Assembly: GCF_001307195.1 (NCBI RefSeq)
Contig: NZ_CP012808.1
Coordinates: forward strand, 1 to 64,000
Source: Acinetobacter equi
GTDB lineage: Bacteria > Pseudomonadota > Gammaproteobacteria > Pseudomonadales > Moraxellaceae
Direction: 5' to 3'
Length of the DNA: 64,000 bases
Below, in pieces: positions 26,245 through 36,378 of this stretch. Below the pieces are notes generated by a model. It searched no databases, had not been told where the DNA came from, and saw nothing but the letters and a program-made list of their open reading frames with translations. Both the position numbers and the translations under genes were made by a program. The stretch's first letter is position 1, and each line of letters starts with the position of its first letter.

Positions 26245-28083
26245 TTACTTACCACCAAATACATAAGAAACACCTAAACGACCGCCAACTTCATTACCAC
26301 CTGCAAAACCTACAGCAGCACTAAAAGATGTACGCCCATCGGCAAACACATTCGCAATACCGACAGCACCAGCACTTTCACCTTTATAATGACCAGCACC
26401 ACCAAAAACTGCAAATTGCCCAGCTCCAATATTTGGAATTTGTTGCTGCGCAGCTAAAGCAATTGCAACACCACGATATGAAGTCTTCTCAACTTCATCC
26501 ATACGATTATTTAATTGTGTAGCTGTTGTATTAAACTGTGTTAAACGTTGATCAACTTCTGCAATTTTATTATCCAATTGCTTCGTAGCATTTCCTACTT
26601 CTTTATTAATATTTTCAACAATACTTACACCACCAATTTGGTAGTCCGCGGCATTAATAACACCTGTTGTTGTAATTCCTGAAGCAGTAACTTCTGTTGA
26701 CTCTTTTTTATCACCATCAGTTTTTACAACTTCCAAACCATATTTGTTTGACTTATCTTCATTTGTACCAATTATACCAGTTGATACGTATTGTTCAGTC
26801 GTTTTAATAGGATTTTGATTAAACTGCTGATTAAGAATTGTCGTAGAACCATCTGGATTAGTAATCGCAGCCTGAACAACTTGTTGATTTACAGTTTGTA
26901 CTGACTCTTTATAAGTAACATTTTTATTAGTTACAGTATTATGGACTTTTGCAATATCATAAACACCTTCAGTATATTCTCCTGTACCTGTACGAATATG
27001 CGTACCTGCTGTTGGAGTTGTACCAGAATAAGCAGTCAATGAACCATTCGTAGCAACTTCATAATACTTAGATGCTAATTCACGACCAGCATCATCATTA
27101 TAAATTTCAATGATAGTTTTACCATTGATCGTATACTCACGTGTTTTTTGAACACCACCGAGTGTACTACTGACTAACTTACGATCCACAACACTACCGT
27201 CAGTTTGTAAAACACCTTTGTTCGATAAATCTGCTAATGCAACACCATTACCAGTCATCATTACGACATTATCATTGTCTCGAGCACTAACACCATAAAT
27301 ATTTTTAGATGGATCTAATGCTTGACCTGCAAGGTAAGTACCTGTATTTGCTAAAATACCAGATTGTACATAACGCACATCAGTAACTGTATTTGCACCA
27401 TTAACAAAATCACCAGATACTCGTGTTAATGATCCATCTGGATTTGTAATATAACCATCAACTCCACCATTAGAAGTTAAGCTTGTTCCTTGATATCCAT
27501 AAAGTACATGCTCACCATTAACTACTTTGTTTTCATAGCCTGTGACTGCAGTTGCACCTGTTCTACCATCAATCTGACCACCTTTTTGTAAAGTACTAGC
27601 ATCAACACTGCCAGTATATGGAACTAAATTATTTCCATCTTTTACAAAGTAACCCGTATATTCACCTGTGATCGGATTTTGAAAACGATATACATCAGTC
27701 CCATTTGGACCCGTATATCTAAAAACATCATATTTAATATTATTACCTTGCTGACCTGTTGCAACTAATTGCTGTGAGCCCAAATCAATACCAATCCAGC
27801 GAGTACCATCAGTTGTATTAATATTTGCTAATGTTGGTAAATAGTTATTTGCATAATACTGAACAGTGGTTGTTGAATTTGCTGTAGCTAGCTCACCATA
27901 CACAGGAGCTTGTACTAAATTTGCAACATTATTAGCACCAACCACAGGATTATAAATAATATTTTTATTATGTAGACCTTCGGTTACTTGTACTGGATTT
28001 GCAGTTTGAACCACAACTGCTGCTTGTAAAGAAAAAGTAATAAGCCCTAAACTTATTGCCAACACTGTCTGCTGAACCTTCAT
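26245..28083 (-). CDS. Trimeric autotransporter adhesin with YadA anchor (first copy)
   Basis: The 612-residue protein has a signal peptide (MKVQQTVLAISLGLITFSLQA), a passenger of about 480 residues and a C-terminal YadA-type anchor. The last 110 residues comprise a coiled coil (IAEVDQRLTQFNTTATQLNNRMDEVEK) followed by the four-strand trimer-forming membrane unit ending GGRLGVSYVFGGK. Such proteins insert as trimers in the outer membrane and display the passenger on the surface, usually for adhesion. The passenger has no classical YadA head repeats I can recognise; it holds ITNPDGS repeats and a recurrent Y-x-V-x5-L-x2-Y-[ST]-G pattern. GGAG lies upstream of the ATG. It is paralogous to the next gene and has a matching promoter. 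Confidence 0.88.
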   Translation of the reverse strand: MKVQQTVLAISLGLITFSLQAAVVVQTANPVQVTEGLHNKNIIYNPVVGANNVANLVQAPVYGELATANSTTTVQYYANNYLPTLANINTTDGTRWIGIDLGSQQLVATGQQGNNIKYDVFRYTGPNGTDVYRFQNPITGEYTGYFVKDGNNLVPYTGSVDASTLQKGGQIDGRTGATAVTGYENKVVNGEHVLYGYQGTSLTSNGGVDGYITNPDGSLTRVSGDFVNGANTVTDVRYVQSGILANTGTYLAGQALDPSKNIYGVSARDNDNVVMMTGNGVALADLSNKGVLQTDGSVVDRKLVSSTLGGVQKTREYTINGKTIIEIYNDDAGRELASKYYEVATNGSLTAYSGTTPTAGTHIRTGTGEYTEGVYDIAKVHNTVTNKNVTYKESVQTVNQQVVQAAITNPDGSTTILNQQFNQNPIKTTEQYVSTGIIGTNEDKSNKYGLEVVKTDGDKKESTEVTASGITTTGVINAADYQIGGVSIVENINKEVGNATKQLDNKIAEVDQRLTQFNTTATQLNNRMDEVEKTSYRGVAIALAAQQQIPNIGAGQFAVFGGAGHYKGESAGAVGIANVFADGRTSFSAAVGFAGGNEVGGRLGVSYVFGGK

Positions 28084-28209
28084 AAATCACTCCAATTTTT
28101 TATATAAATACTGACTTACTCAACTAAAATGTAAATCAGCGATTTTAAAAGGACTCTTTATTTATTATTTAGATTCTCTTCAAAGTCGACCTTTTTGGTG
28201 GTTTGGCAA

Positions 28210-28253
28210 ATAATAATCAAACAGCACTCATTAAATCAATCTAAATTTGATTT
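28210..28253 (-). promoter_or_regulatory. Promoter and inverted-repeat operator of the first adhesin gene
   Basis: On the minus strand TTGATT (28234-28239) and TATTAT (28210-28215) form a promoter with an 18-base spacer. The -35 lies inside the inverted repeat AAATCAA-N7-TTGATTT (28233-28253). The same combination, with the same spacing, occurs before the second adhesin gene. Confidence 0.55.
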
Positions 28254-28569
28254 ATTTTTTAATTAAACTTAACATTATATTTTTTTAACATGAAAAGTAT
28301 TTAATTAATTATCAATAACTTAAATAAAAATAAAATGTAATTTAAGTTAATCATATTTTTATTTTTAATACTTCAAAATCCAAATATCATTAGATTTTAT
28401 TTACAATCTATATCAACAATCACTTGCTCTTTAAGCATATTAAATAAAATTAGAACACATCATTATTTAGAAAATATTTCATATAAATCACCACCACAAA
28501 AAAATCAAACTAATTATCTTATTTAAATTATTATATAAAATAGATCACATTATTTTATTAATTTTATTT

Positions 28570-28602
28570 CCCAAAAAAAATCCTCACAAAAGTGAGGATT
28601 TT
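28570..28602 (-). terminator. Terminator of the second adhesin gene
   Basis: AAATCCTCAC / GTGAGGATTT hairpin; read on the minus strand it ends in about eight Ts. It lies 20 bases past the adhesin stop. Confidence 0.85.
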
Positions 28603-28621
28603 TACACATTAACTGTAAATA

Positions 28622-30217
28622 TTATTTACCGCCAAATACGTAAGCAACACCTAGACGACCACCAACTTCATTACCGCCAGAGAAACCTACAGCAGCACTT
28701 ACAGAAGTACGACCATCTGCAAATACACTTGCAACACCTACAGCACCAGCACTTTCACCTTTATAATGACCAGCGCCACCAAATACAGCAAATTGACCTG
28801 CACCAATATTAGGAATTTGTTGTTGTGTTGCTAATGCTACTGCGATACCACGATAAGAAGTTTTTTCAACATCATCAACACGGCGGTTTAATTCAGAAAC
28901 ATTATTACTTAAACCAGCAAAACCAGATTCTAAGCGATTCAAACTATCACTTACACTCTTGTTACCATTAATCACAACATCACCAGTAGTTTTAATACCA
29001 GTTGCAACAACAGTAGTCTGGTCAACAATATTACCATTTACAGTATTTGTTGCTTGTAGACCGTAAGTATTACTACCATTTTCATCAGTAGCAAGAATAC
29101 CAGTAACTACATTTTTAGAAGATGAAGTTCTATCACCAACATTACCAAAATTGTATTCTTTACCAGCTTCTAAAACTGCATCTGGATCTGCGCTACCAAC
29201 AGTTACTGTATTTGCATTACTGTACGAAGATTTTTCTTCACCATAAACAGTTTGAGCTGAACCTACAAATGCTTGAGTTGTAGAAGTTTCAGTTTTAGCA
29301 TCATTTAAACCAGTTGCGACACCAGCACCAAGATCAACCAGTTTATCAGTTGAACCTGTGTATTCAGTTAATTGATTATTTGCATCAACTGAATAGTATT
29401 TACCGTTAAACTGAAGTACATCAATAGCAGTACTATCTTCTTTAGAACTATATGCTTTTAATTCTTTATTACCAGTAGATGTCCCACCAGTAGTTTTAGT
29501 AACAGTTACTTTACCAGTGTTGTAGTCAATCTCAGCTTGTGGATCGATTTTACCAAATAAAGTTAAACCTTTGTTAGTAAGTGCTGTACCCGAAACAATA
29601 CCTGTTACTTTCTCAACACCATCTGTAATTACTTTTTCGCTAAGTATATTTGACACACCAATTTGATCATTAGCAATTAAGCCATTTTTCAAATCTGCTT
29701 GTTGTACTGTTTGAACTAATGATGCAGGTGTACTAAAACCTGCATTAATATCTTGTGCATTACCTGTTGCATTTGTGATAACACCATTAATATTTGTGTT
29801 AACAGCAGATGTTTCAGTTTGCGTACCAGTTGTTAATGTATAACCCTTGTATGAAGGATCTGCATTATTTACTGCAACACCTTCAGTAATTGTAAGTACT
29901 GAATCAATTTTTGAAGTTACTGGCTTACCATCACCTTGGATATCTGTATCCAATTGACCACCACGAACTAACTCATAACCACTTTTGCTTAAGTCAACTG
30001 TATTTGAAACTTCTACAAAAATATCTGGTTCAGCTGTATCTTCAGATTTTTCTAAAACATATTGTTTACCATTAATCGTATAGATAGTTTCAACAGTGCC
30101 ATCTACTTCTTTTTGATATTGATAAACATCTGATTTTGCAGATGTACTAATTTCTGCATTTGCTGTAATTGTTGCTAATGCCAATGATACTGCTAATAAA
30201 GTTTTTTGAAACTTCAT
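28622..30217 (-). CDS. Trimeric autotransporter adhesin with YadA anchor (second copy)
   Basis: I start this gene at ATG 30217, which has TTGGAG upstream and begins the signal peptide MKFQKTLLAVSLALATITANA; an in-frame ATG 13 codons earlier lacks these. The 531-residue protein ends in a YadA anchor almost identical to that of the first copy (KTSYRGIAVALATQQQIPN...), while the passengers have diverged strongly. A shared passenger element is KYYSVDANNQLTEYTG, matching YYEVATNGSLTAYSG in the first copy. It is expected to form surface trimers. Regulation by a shared inverted repeat is suggested by the promoter. The two are probably a tandem duplication with passenger diversification. Confidence 0.88.
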   Translation of the reverse strand: MKFQKTLLAVSLALATITANAEISTSAKSDVYQYQKEVDGTVETIYTINGKQYVLEKSEDTAEPDIFVEVSNTVDLSKSGYELVRGGQLDTDIQGDGKPVTSKIDSVLTITEGVAVNNADPSYKGYTLTTGTQTETSAVNTNINGVITNATGNAQDINAGFSTPASLVQTVQQADLKNGLIANDQIGVSNILSEKVITDGVEKVTGIVSGTALTNKGLTLFGKIDPQAEIDYNTGKVTVTKTTGGTSTGNKELKAYSSKEDSTAIDVLQFNGKYYSVDANNQLTEYTGSTDKLVDLGAGVATGLNDAKTETSTTQAFVGSAQTVYGEEKSSYSNANTVTVGSADPDAVLEAGKEYNFGNVGDRTSSSKNVVTGILATDENGSNTYGLQATNTVNGNIVDQTTVVATGIKTTGDVVINGNKSVSDSLNRLESGFAGLSNNVSELNRRVDDVEKTSYRGIAVALATQQQIPNIGAGQFAVFGGAGHYKGESAGAVGVASVFADGRTSVSAAVGFSGGNEVGGRLGVAYVFGGK

Positions 30218-30821
30218 AAAATACTCCAATATTATTTTTAAGTCAGACTTACCCAACTGACTCCATAAACCTGTAAAGATTTAAATAATTCTTTATCTGA
30301 CCCTGACGGATAGCAGAATCATATACAAAATTTATAGTCTAAATCAATCAATATTTGATTTAATTTATCAATTAATATTTGACGTTTTTATGTTAGATAG
30401 ATAAATATCTATCATCAGCCTTTAAAAAATAGAATATTCACAAGAAAAAAAACACTCACACAAAAATATACAACAAACTAATTTTTATATATTTTTCTAA
30501 AAATAAAACTTCATTCATATTCATACTTTTATTTAAAAATAAATTTATTAAATAATGATACTCAATTTGTTATTTTGTAACTTTAATTTACCAACAAAAA
30601 TAATCCACATATCAAATAAACTAAAATATAATATTTATTAAATAGTTATATTAAAAAATCACCAATCTTAAAATCACAAAAAAAAACAATTATTCACAAT
30701 TCAATACTTCAACTGTCTTTTTTATCCTATCTTTACTATATATATATGATAAAATTGCGTATTTAAAGATCTGAAATTTCTTTAAATTTAGATGTTTGTA
30801 AATTAAGTATTGAGTTAAGTT
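30218..30821. other. AT-rich region between second adhesin and regulator
   Basis: Besides the adhesin promoter and operator (30318-30361) this 604-base region is very AT-rich. A second half-site TTGACG lies at about 30380. Close to the regulator gene, ATATATATATGATAAAAT near 30738-30755 may be its -10 region. I see no reading frame or RNA gene. Confidence 0.5.
30318..30361 (-). promoter_or_regulatory. Promoter and inverted-repeat operator of the second adhesin gene
   Basis: On the minus strand TTGATT (30342-30347) and TATGAT (30318-30323) are separated by 18 bases. The -35 is within the inverted repeat AAATCAA-N7-TTGATTT (30341-30361), the same arms and spacer length as before the first adhesin gene. 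Confidence 0.55.
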
Positions 30822-31220
30822 ATGAGTAGTCACAGAGAAGAAAAACAATTCTTTGCACAAAGGTTAAAAAGTGCATTACAAGATCGTAATCACCCCATTA
30901 GCCCAACCTACTTATCTAATGAATTTAACAATAGATATGATGGCCAACCTATTAGTGTACAATCAGCAAACAATTGGCTGTTAGGTAAAGCTATACCTAA
31001 TCAAGATAAACTTAGCATATTATCTCTGTGGTTAAATGTATCTGCACAATGGCTCAGATTTGGTGAAGAAACAGAACCATCTCAGCAAATAATTGCACGG
31101 AGCAGCTCAGATCAGTTAGATCTGGATTACTTTATGAAATATAAAAGACTGCCATTATCCCAAAAAAAGTTAATTCAAAGTTTAATTGATGAATTATCTA
31201 GTTTAGATCGACACAAATAA
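30822..31220 (+). CDS. Small helix-turn-helix regulator
   Basis: The 132-residue protein has an N-terminal Cro/CI-like DNA-binding domain (about residues 8-80). The helices AQRLKSALQ, TYLSNEFNNR and SVQSANNWLLGKAIP fit a helix-turn-helix, the last being the recognition region, and LSILSLWLNVSAQWLRFGEE closes the domain as in phage-repressor-like proteins. The C-terminal 40 residues are short and helical, perhaps for dimerisation. It is divergent from the second adhesin gene and its last 46 bases overlap the 3' end of the coiled-coil gene on the other strand. It is the natural candidate to bind the repeats in the adhesin promoters, which is inference from position. Confidence 0.75.
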   Translation: MSSHREEKQFFAQRLKSALQDRNHPISPTYLSNEFNNRYDGQPISVQSANNWLLGKAIPNQDKLSILSLWLNVSAQWLRFGEETEPSQQIIARSSSDQLDLDYFMKYKRLPLSQKKLIQSLIDELSSLDRHK

Positions 31221-31360
31221 TAATTTAATTTTAAATTTTCTGCTCTTAATTGAACTAACTCTTGCTCCTTTTCTCGAATTACACGGTATAGCCTCTGTAA
31301 TTTAGCTTTTGTAATTAAAACAGCCCCTCCAGGCTCTTCCAAAATATTTTTATTAACCAT
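31175..31360 (-). CDS. Small coiled-coil protein, paralogue of the one at 25892-26059
   Basis: This 61-residue protein starts at ATG 31360 (MVNKNILEEPGG...); an ATG at 31381 falls inside the probable -10 region. The centre KLQRLYRVIREKEQELVQL is a strong coiled coil that aligns with the other microprotein (LYR-x-I, then EN about 15 residues later). Its 3' end overlaps the regulator gene tail to tail by 46 bases. A near copy of the adhesin-promoter repeat lies 25 bases upstream of its start. The independent similarity of the two microproteins supports their being real genes, but there is no recognised family. Confidence 0.55.
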   Translation of the reverse strand: MVNKNILEEPGGAVLITKAKLQRLYRVIREKEQELVQLRAENLKLNYYLCRSKLDNSSIKL

Positions 31361-31379
31361 GCTGATCTTTTTATACCCC

Positions 31380-31405
31380 ATTATAAATCAATCAAATTTT
31401 AATTT
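31380..31405 (-). promoter_or_regulatory. Near copy of the adhesin operator before the coiled-coil gene
   Basis: AAATCAA-N7-TTAATTT (31385-31405) differs by one base from the two adhesin repeats and overlaps a minus-strand TATAAT (31380-31385). Here the repeat is upstream of the -10 rather than placed over an obvious -35. Confidence 0.4.
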
Positions 31406-31485
31406 ATTAAGTATATACTTTTAGTTGAATAATTATCAATAATTTTTAACTTCACGATAAATCAATGTTTTATTTTTCCTTTTAC

Positions 31486-31522
31486 AAAAAAATATCCTCG
31501 CAAAAATGCGAGGATATTTTAT
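31486..31522 (-). terminator. Terminator of groES-groEL
   Basis: AAATATCCTCGCA / TGCGAGGATATTT hairpin with Ts on the minus-strand side, 22 bases after the groEL stop. Confidence 0.9.
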
Positions 31523-31543
31523 ATAAAATAAGCAGTAATTAAA

Positions 31544-33196
<1,653 letters not shown>

Positions 33197-33239
33197 TTAA
33201 TGTTTTCACAAAATCTGATTTAGATTGAGTAGTGATTAA

Positions 33240-33530
33240 TTAGCCTTCTAATACTGCTAAAATATCAGACTCTTTCATGATTAAAAGCTCTTCACCATTT
33301 ACTTTTACAGTTGTTCCTGCATAAGTTCCAAATAAAACTTTATCACCTACTTTTACATCTAAAGCACGTACGCCATTGTCAGTAATCTGACCATTACCTA
33401 CTGCAATTACTTCACCTTGAGCAGGTTTTTCTGCAGCAGAACCTGGCAATAAAATGCCGCCAGCTGTTTTTGTTTCTTCTTCAACACGACGGATTACTAC
33501 ACGGTCATGTAATGGACGAATATTGCTCAT
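33240..33530 (-). CDS. groES: Co-chaperonin GroES (10 kDa)
   Basis: GroES caps the GroEL cavity. The 96-residue protein begins [19 protein letters not shown], contains the mobile-loop segment [21 protein letters not shown] that contacts GroEL, and ends ILAVLEG. The length is normal. It is the first gene of the groES-groEL operon, with a heat-shock promoter about 90 bases upstream. Confidence 0.98.
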   Translation of the reverse strand: MSNIRPLHDRVVIRRVEEETKTAGGILLPGSAAEKPAQGEVIAVGNGQITDNGVRALDVKVGDKVLFGTYAGTTVKVNGEELLIMKESDILAVLEG

Positions 33531-34181
33531 AAAATTACTCCATCAGACTAAGTCTTTGTGATTAAAGATAATGACTAGTTAATCCTTATGTCACTATCAA
33601 TTTTTATAGATGTCACTTTTGTGGGGATGGAAATAAATGCTTCAAGGGTGAATTGAATTTTTTTTTCATTTTTTTATCTTTATTTTCATCAAACAGATGA
33701 AATATTCACCTACTAACTTTACTTTTCAAGTTACTTTTGTACTTTTAATAAGCATGAATATTAACTTAATCCGATTTAGCCTTTTTTATAAACCTATTTC
33801 TCTAGCTAAAGTTTTTATATTTTATGTACTTAATGGAAATTTTAAAACATACTATTCATTTATTTGATAATATTTTTATGCTCAAGCCTAGCAAATAAAT
33901 TCTTATTTTACATAAATATATCTTAAATAAATAGTACACATTTATTTAAAAAATACTAAAAATAAAATAATCTTACATGATATATACATGTTTTTTATAA
34001 ATATTTATACAACCATATAAAAAACTAACATTATTTAGCGATATATCCTTTAGTCTTATTTTTTTCCCGAAATTATGCTTTAATACAGCCACTTTTTTTA
34101 CATTATTGATCTGAGTCTAATGCTGCTCATTACTCAGATTAAACTTTGTACTTTTTGTACACATTTGAGATAGGCCTCATC
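33531..34181. other. Intergenic region between groES and pckG
   Basis: This is the divergent control region for groES (minus) and pckG (plus). Only the heat-shock promoter near 33619-33648 is clear. The remaining 500 bases are very AT-rich, with no reading frame or RNA gene that I can support. Confidence 0.5.
33619..33648 (-). promoter_or_regulatory. Sigma-32 heat-shock promoter of groES-groEL
   Basis: On the minus strand CCCTTGAA is followed after 14 bases by CCCCACA, close to the sigma-32 consensus CTTGAA-N13-15-CCCCAT. It lies 90-120 bases upstream of groES, as expected for a heat-shock operon. Confidence 0.8.
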
Positions 34182-36011
34182 ATGACCCAAGTGAACGCAC
34201 CAGAATTCGTTCGTCACCCAAAGCTTATTGCTTGGGTAGAAGAAATTGCAAAATTAACGAAACCAGCGAAAATTGAATGGTGTGACGGAAGCGAAGAAGA
34301 ATATCAACGTTATATTGATTTAATGATCGCTAACGGCACTATGCAAGCGCTTAATCAAGAAAAACATCCTGGTTCTTACCTTGCTAATTCTGATCCTTCT
34401 GACGTTGCTCGTGTTGAAGGTCGTACTTTTATTTGTTCAGAAAACAAAGAAGATGCTGGTGCAACAAATAACTGGGAAGCACCTGCCGAAATGCGTGCTC
34501 GCCTTAATGGTTTATTTGATGGTTGCATGAAAGGTCGTACATTATATGTTGTTCCTTTCTCTATGGGTCCTTTAGGTTCTCATATTGCACATATTGGTAT
34601 TGAATTAACAGATTCTCCTTACGTTGCTGTAAGCATGCGCAAAATGGCTCGTATGGGCAAAGCTGTTTATGACGTTCTTGGTACTGATGGTGAATATGTA
34701 CCATGCGTACACACTGTTGGCGCACCTTTAGAAGAAGGTCAAAAAGACGTTGCTTGGCCTTGCAATCCTGAAAAATACATCGTTCATTACCCTGAGACTC
34801 GTGAAATTTGGTCTTACGGTTCTGGCTACGGTGGTAACGCATTGCTTGGTAAAAAATGCTTAGCTTTACGCATTGCATCTTATATGGGTCGTCAACAAGG
34901 CTGGTTAGCTGAACACATGCTCATCCTTGGCGTAACAAGCCCTAAAGGTGAAAAGCACTATATCGCAGCCGCATTCCCATCGGCTTGTGGTAAAACAAAC
35001 TTTGCCATGTTGATTCCACCAGCAGGCTATGAAGGTTGGAAAATTGAAACTGTAGGTGATGATATTGCTTGGATTAAACCAGGTGAAGATGGTCGCTTAT
35101 ATGCAATTAACCCTGAAGCAGGTTTCTTCGGTGTAGCTCCTGGTACAAATACCAAGACCAACCCAAACTGTATGGCGACTCTTCACAAAGATGTTATCTA
35201 TACAAACGTTGCTGTTACTGATAATGGCGAAATCTGGTGGGAAGGTCTTACTAAAGAAGCTCCTGCAAACCTTACTAACTGGAAAGGTCAACCACACACT
35301 GGCGAAGAAAAAGCAGCTCACCCGAATGCTCGTTTCACAGTTGCAGCTGGTCAATGTCCTTCTATTGACGCTGATTGGGAAAATCCAGCAGGTGTTCCAA
35401 TTTCTGCGTTCATCTTCGGTGGTCGTCGTGCAGACACAGTGCCTCTAATTTCAGAAGCATTTGACTGGGTTGATGGTGTTTATAAAGCTGCAACTATGGG
35501 CTCTGAAACAACTGCTGCTGCTGTTGGTCAACAAGGTGTTGTACGTCGTGACCCATTCGCGATGCTTCCATTTGCTGGCTACAACATGGCTGACTACTTC
35601 ACTCACTGGTTAGAAATGGGTAAAAAAGTTGGTGCTAAAGCAGAAGCTGCAGGCAACAAACTTCCTGGTATCTACAATGTCAACTGGTTCCGTCGTGATG
35701 CTGAAGGCAACTTCGTATGGCCTGGTTTCGGTCAAAACATGCGTGTTCTTGAGTGGATCATTGATCGTTGTGAAGGTCGTGCTACTGCTGTTGAAACTCC
35801 AATCGGTTTAGTTCCAACTTACGAACAATTAAACTGGACTGGTTCTGACTTCACTAAAGAACAATTTGATTTAGTAACTTCTCAAGATAAAGATCAATGG
35901 ATCAAAGAACTTGAAAGCCACACTGAATTGTTTGAAAAACTTGGTGATCGCATGCCAGAAGCGTTGAAAAAACGCCAAGCTGAATTACTTAAAGCTGTTA
36001 AATCTGTATAA
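34182..36011 (+). CDS. pckG: Phosphoenolpyruvate carboxykinase (GTP)
   Basis: This enzyme converts oxaloacetate and GTP to phosphoenolpyruvate, CO2 and GDP, the entry step of gluconeogenesis, important for organisms that live on organic acids. I start it at ATG 34182 ([15 protein letters not shown]), giving 609 residues, the normal length. The nucleotide-binding P-loop is [12 protein letters not shown], the metal site region follows in [16 protein letters not shown], and the R-loop region is seen in [15 protein letters not shown]. It belongs to the GTP class, not the ATP class of E. coli. It is a single gene with a terminator; two kgtP-like transporters follow, a fitting neighbourhood for C4/C5 acid metabolism. 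Confidence 0.96.
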   Translation: MTQVNAPEFVRHPKLIAWVEEIAKLTKPAKIEWCDGSEEEYQRYIDLMIANGTMQALNQEKHPGSYLANSDPSDVARVEGRTFICSENKEDAGATNNWEAPAEMRARLNGLFDGCMKGRTLYVVPFSMGPLGSHIAHIGIELTDSPYVAVSMRKMARMGKAVYDVLGTDGEYVPCVHTVGAPLEEGQKDVAWPCNPEKYIVHYPETREIWSYGSGYGGNALLGKKCLALRIASYMGRQQGWLAEHMLILGVTSPKGEKHYIAAAFPSACGKTNFAMLIPPAGYEGWKIETVGDDIAWIKPGEDGRLYAINPEAGFFGVAPGTNTKTNPNCMATLHKDVIYTNVAVTDNGEIWWEGLTKEAPANLTNWKGQPHTGEEKAAHPNARFTVAAGQCPSIDADWENPAGVPISAFIFGGRRADTVPLISEAFDWVDGVYKAATMGSETTAAAVGQQGVVRRDPFAMLPFAGYNMADYFTHWLEMGKKVGAKAEAAGNKLPGIYNVNWFRRDAEGNFVWPGFGQNMRVLEWIIDRCEGRATAVETPIGLVPTYEQLNWTGSDFTKEQFDLVTSQDKDQWIKELESHTELFEKLGDRMPEALKKRQAELLKAVKSV

Positions 36012-36028
36012 TTATTGATTGAATAAAA

Positions 36029-36052
36029 AAGACCGCATATGCGGTCTTTTTT
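36029..36052 (+). terminator. Terminator of pckG
   Basis: AAAGACCGCAT / ATGCGGTCTTTTTT hairpin, 17 bases after the pckG stop. Confidence 0.9.
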
Positions 36053-36378
36053 ATTATCAATTTCAAGACTTAATTTATCTTCAAATAAGAAAAAATAAAT
36101 GTTTATTTAGAACATTTAAATAACAATTAAACACAACAAAATGCTTTTATTTTAACCATACAAGTTTTTAAATAAATTCAATCATAGTTAACACATTGAT
36201 TAAAACTTAATTTATCTGTTAGCATCCGGCAGAATTTTTAAGCCTATTCACAAATAGTAAATAGCAAGATTTCAAGAAAACAGAGATATATAAGTCAATT
36301 ATTTAGCACAAATTAATAATTATATAAACATAATTTTCCGTGCTTTTTAATTGATATGCCTAATCCATGGAGGAAAAT
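36053..36378. other. Leader region of the first kgtP-like gene
   Basis: This AT-rich stretch of 326 bases should carry the promoter of the transporter gene. I could not pick a convincing promoter, operator or RNA structure in it. Confidence 0.45.

Larger units (their letters stand above)
28084..28621. other. AT-rich region between the two adhesin genes
   Basis: These 538 bases hold the promoter and inverted-repeat operator of the first adhesin gene (28210-28253) and, at the far end, the terminator of the second (28570-28602). The middle, about 28260-28560, is extremely AT-rich with no reading frame that I can support. Confidence 0.6.

Noticed and set aside
28233..30361. FNR-type sites in the adhesin promoters
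   Set aside because: The arms are in the opposite order to the FNR consensus TTGAT-N4-ATCAA and the spacer is seven, so the repeats are reported as an unassigned operator.
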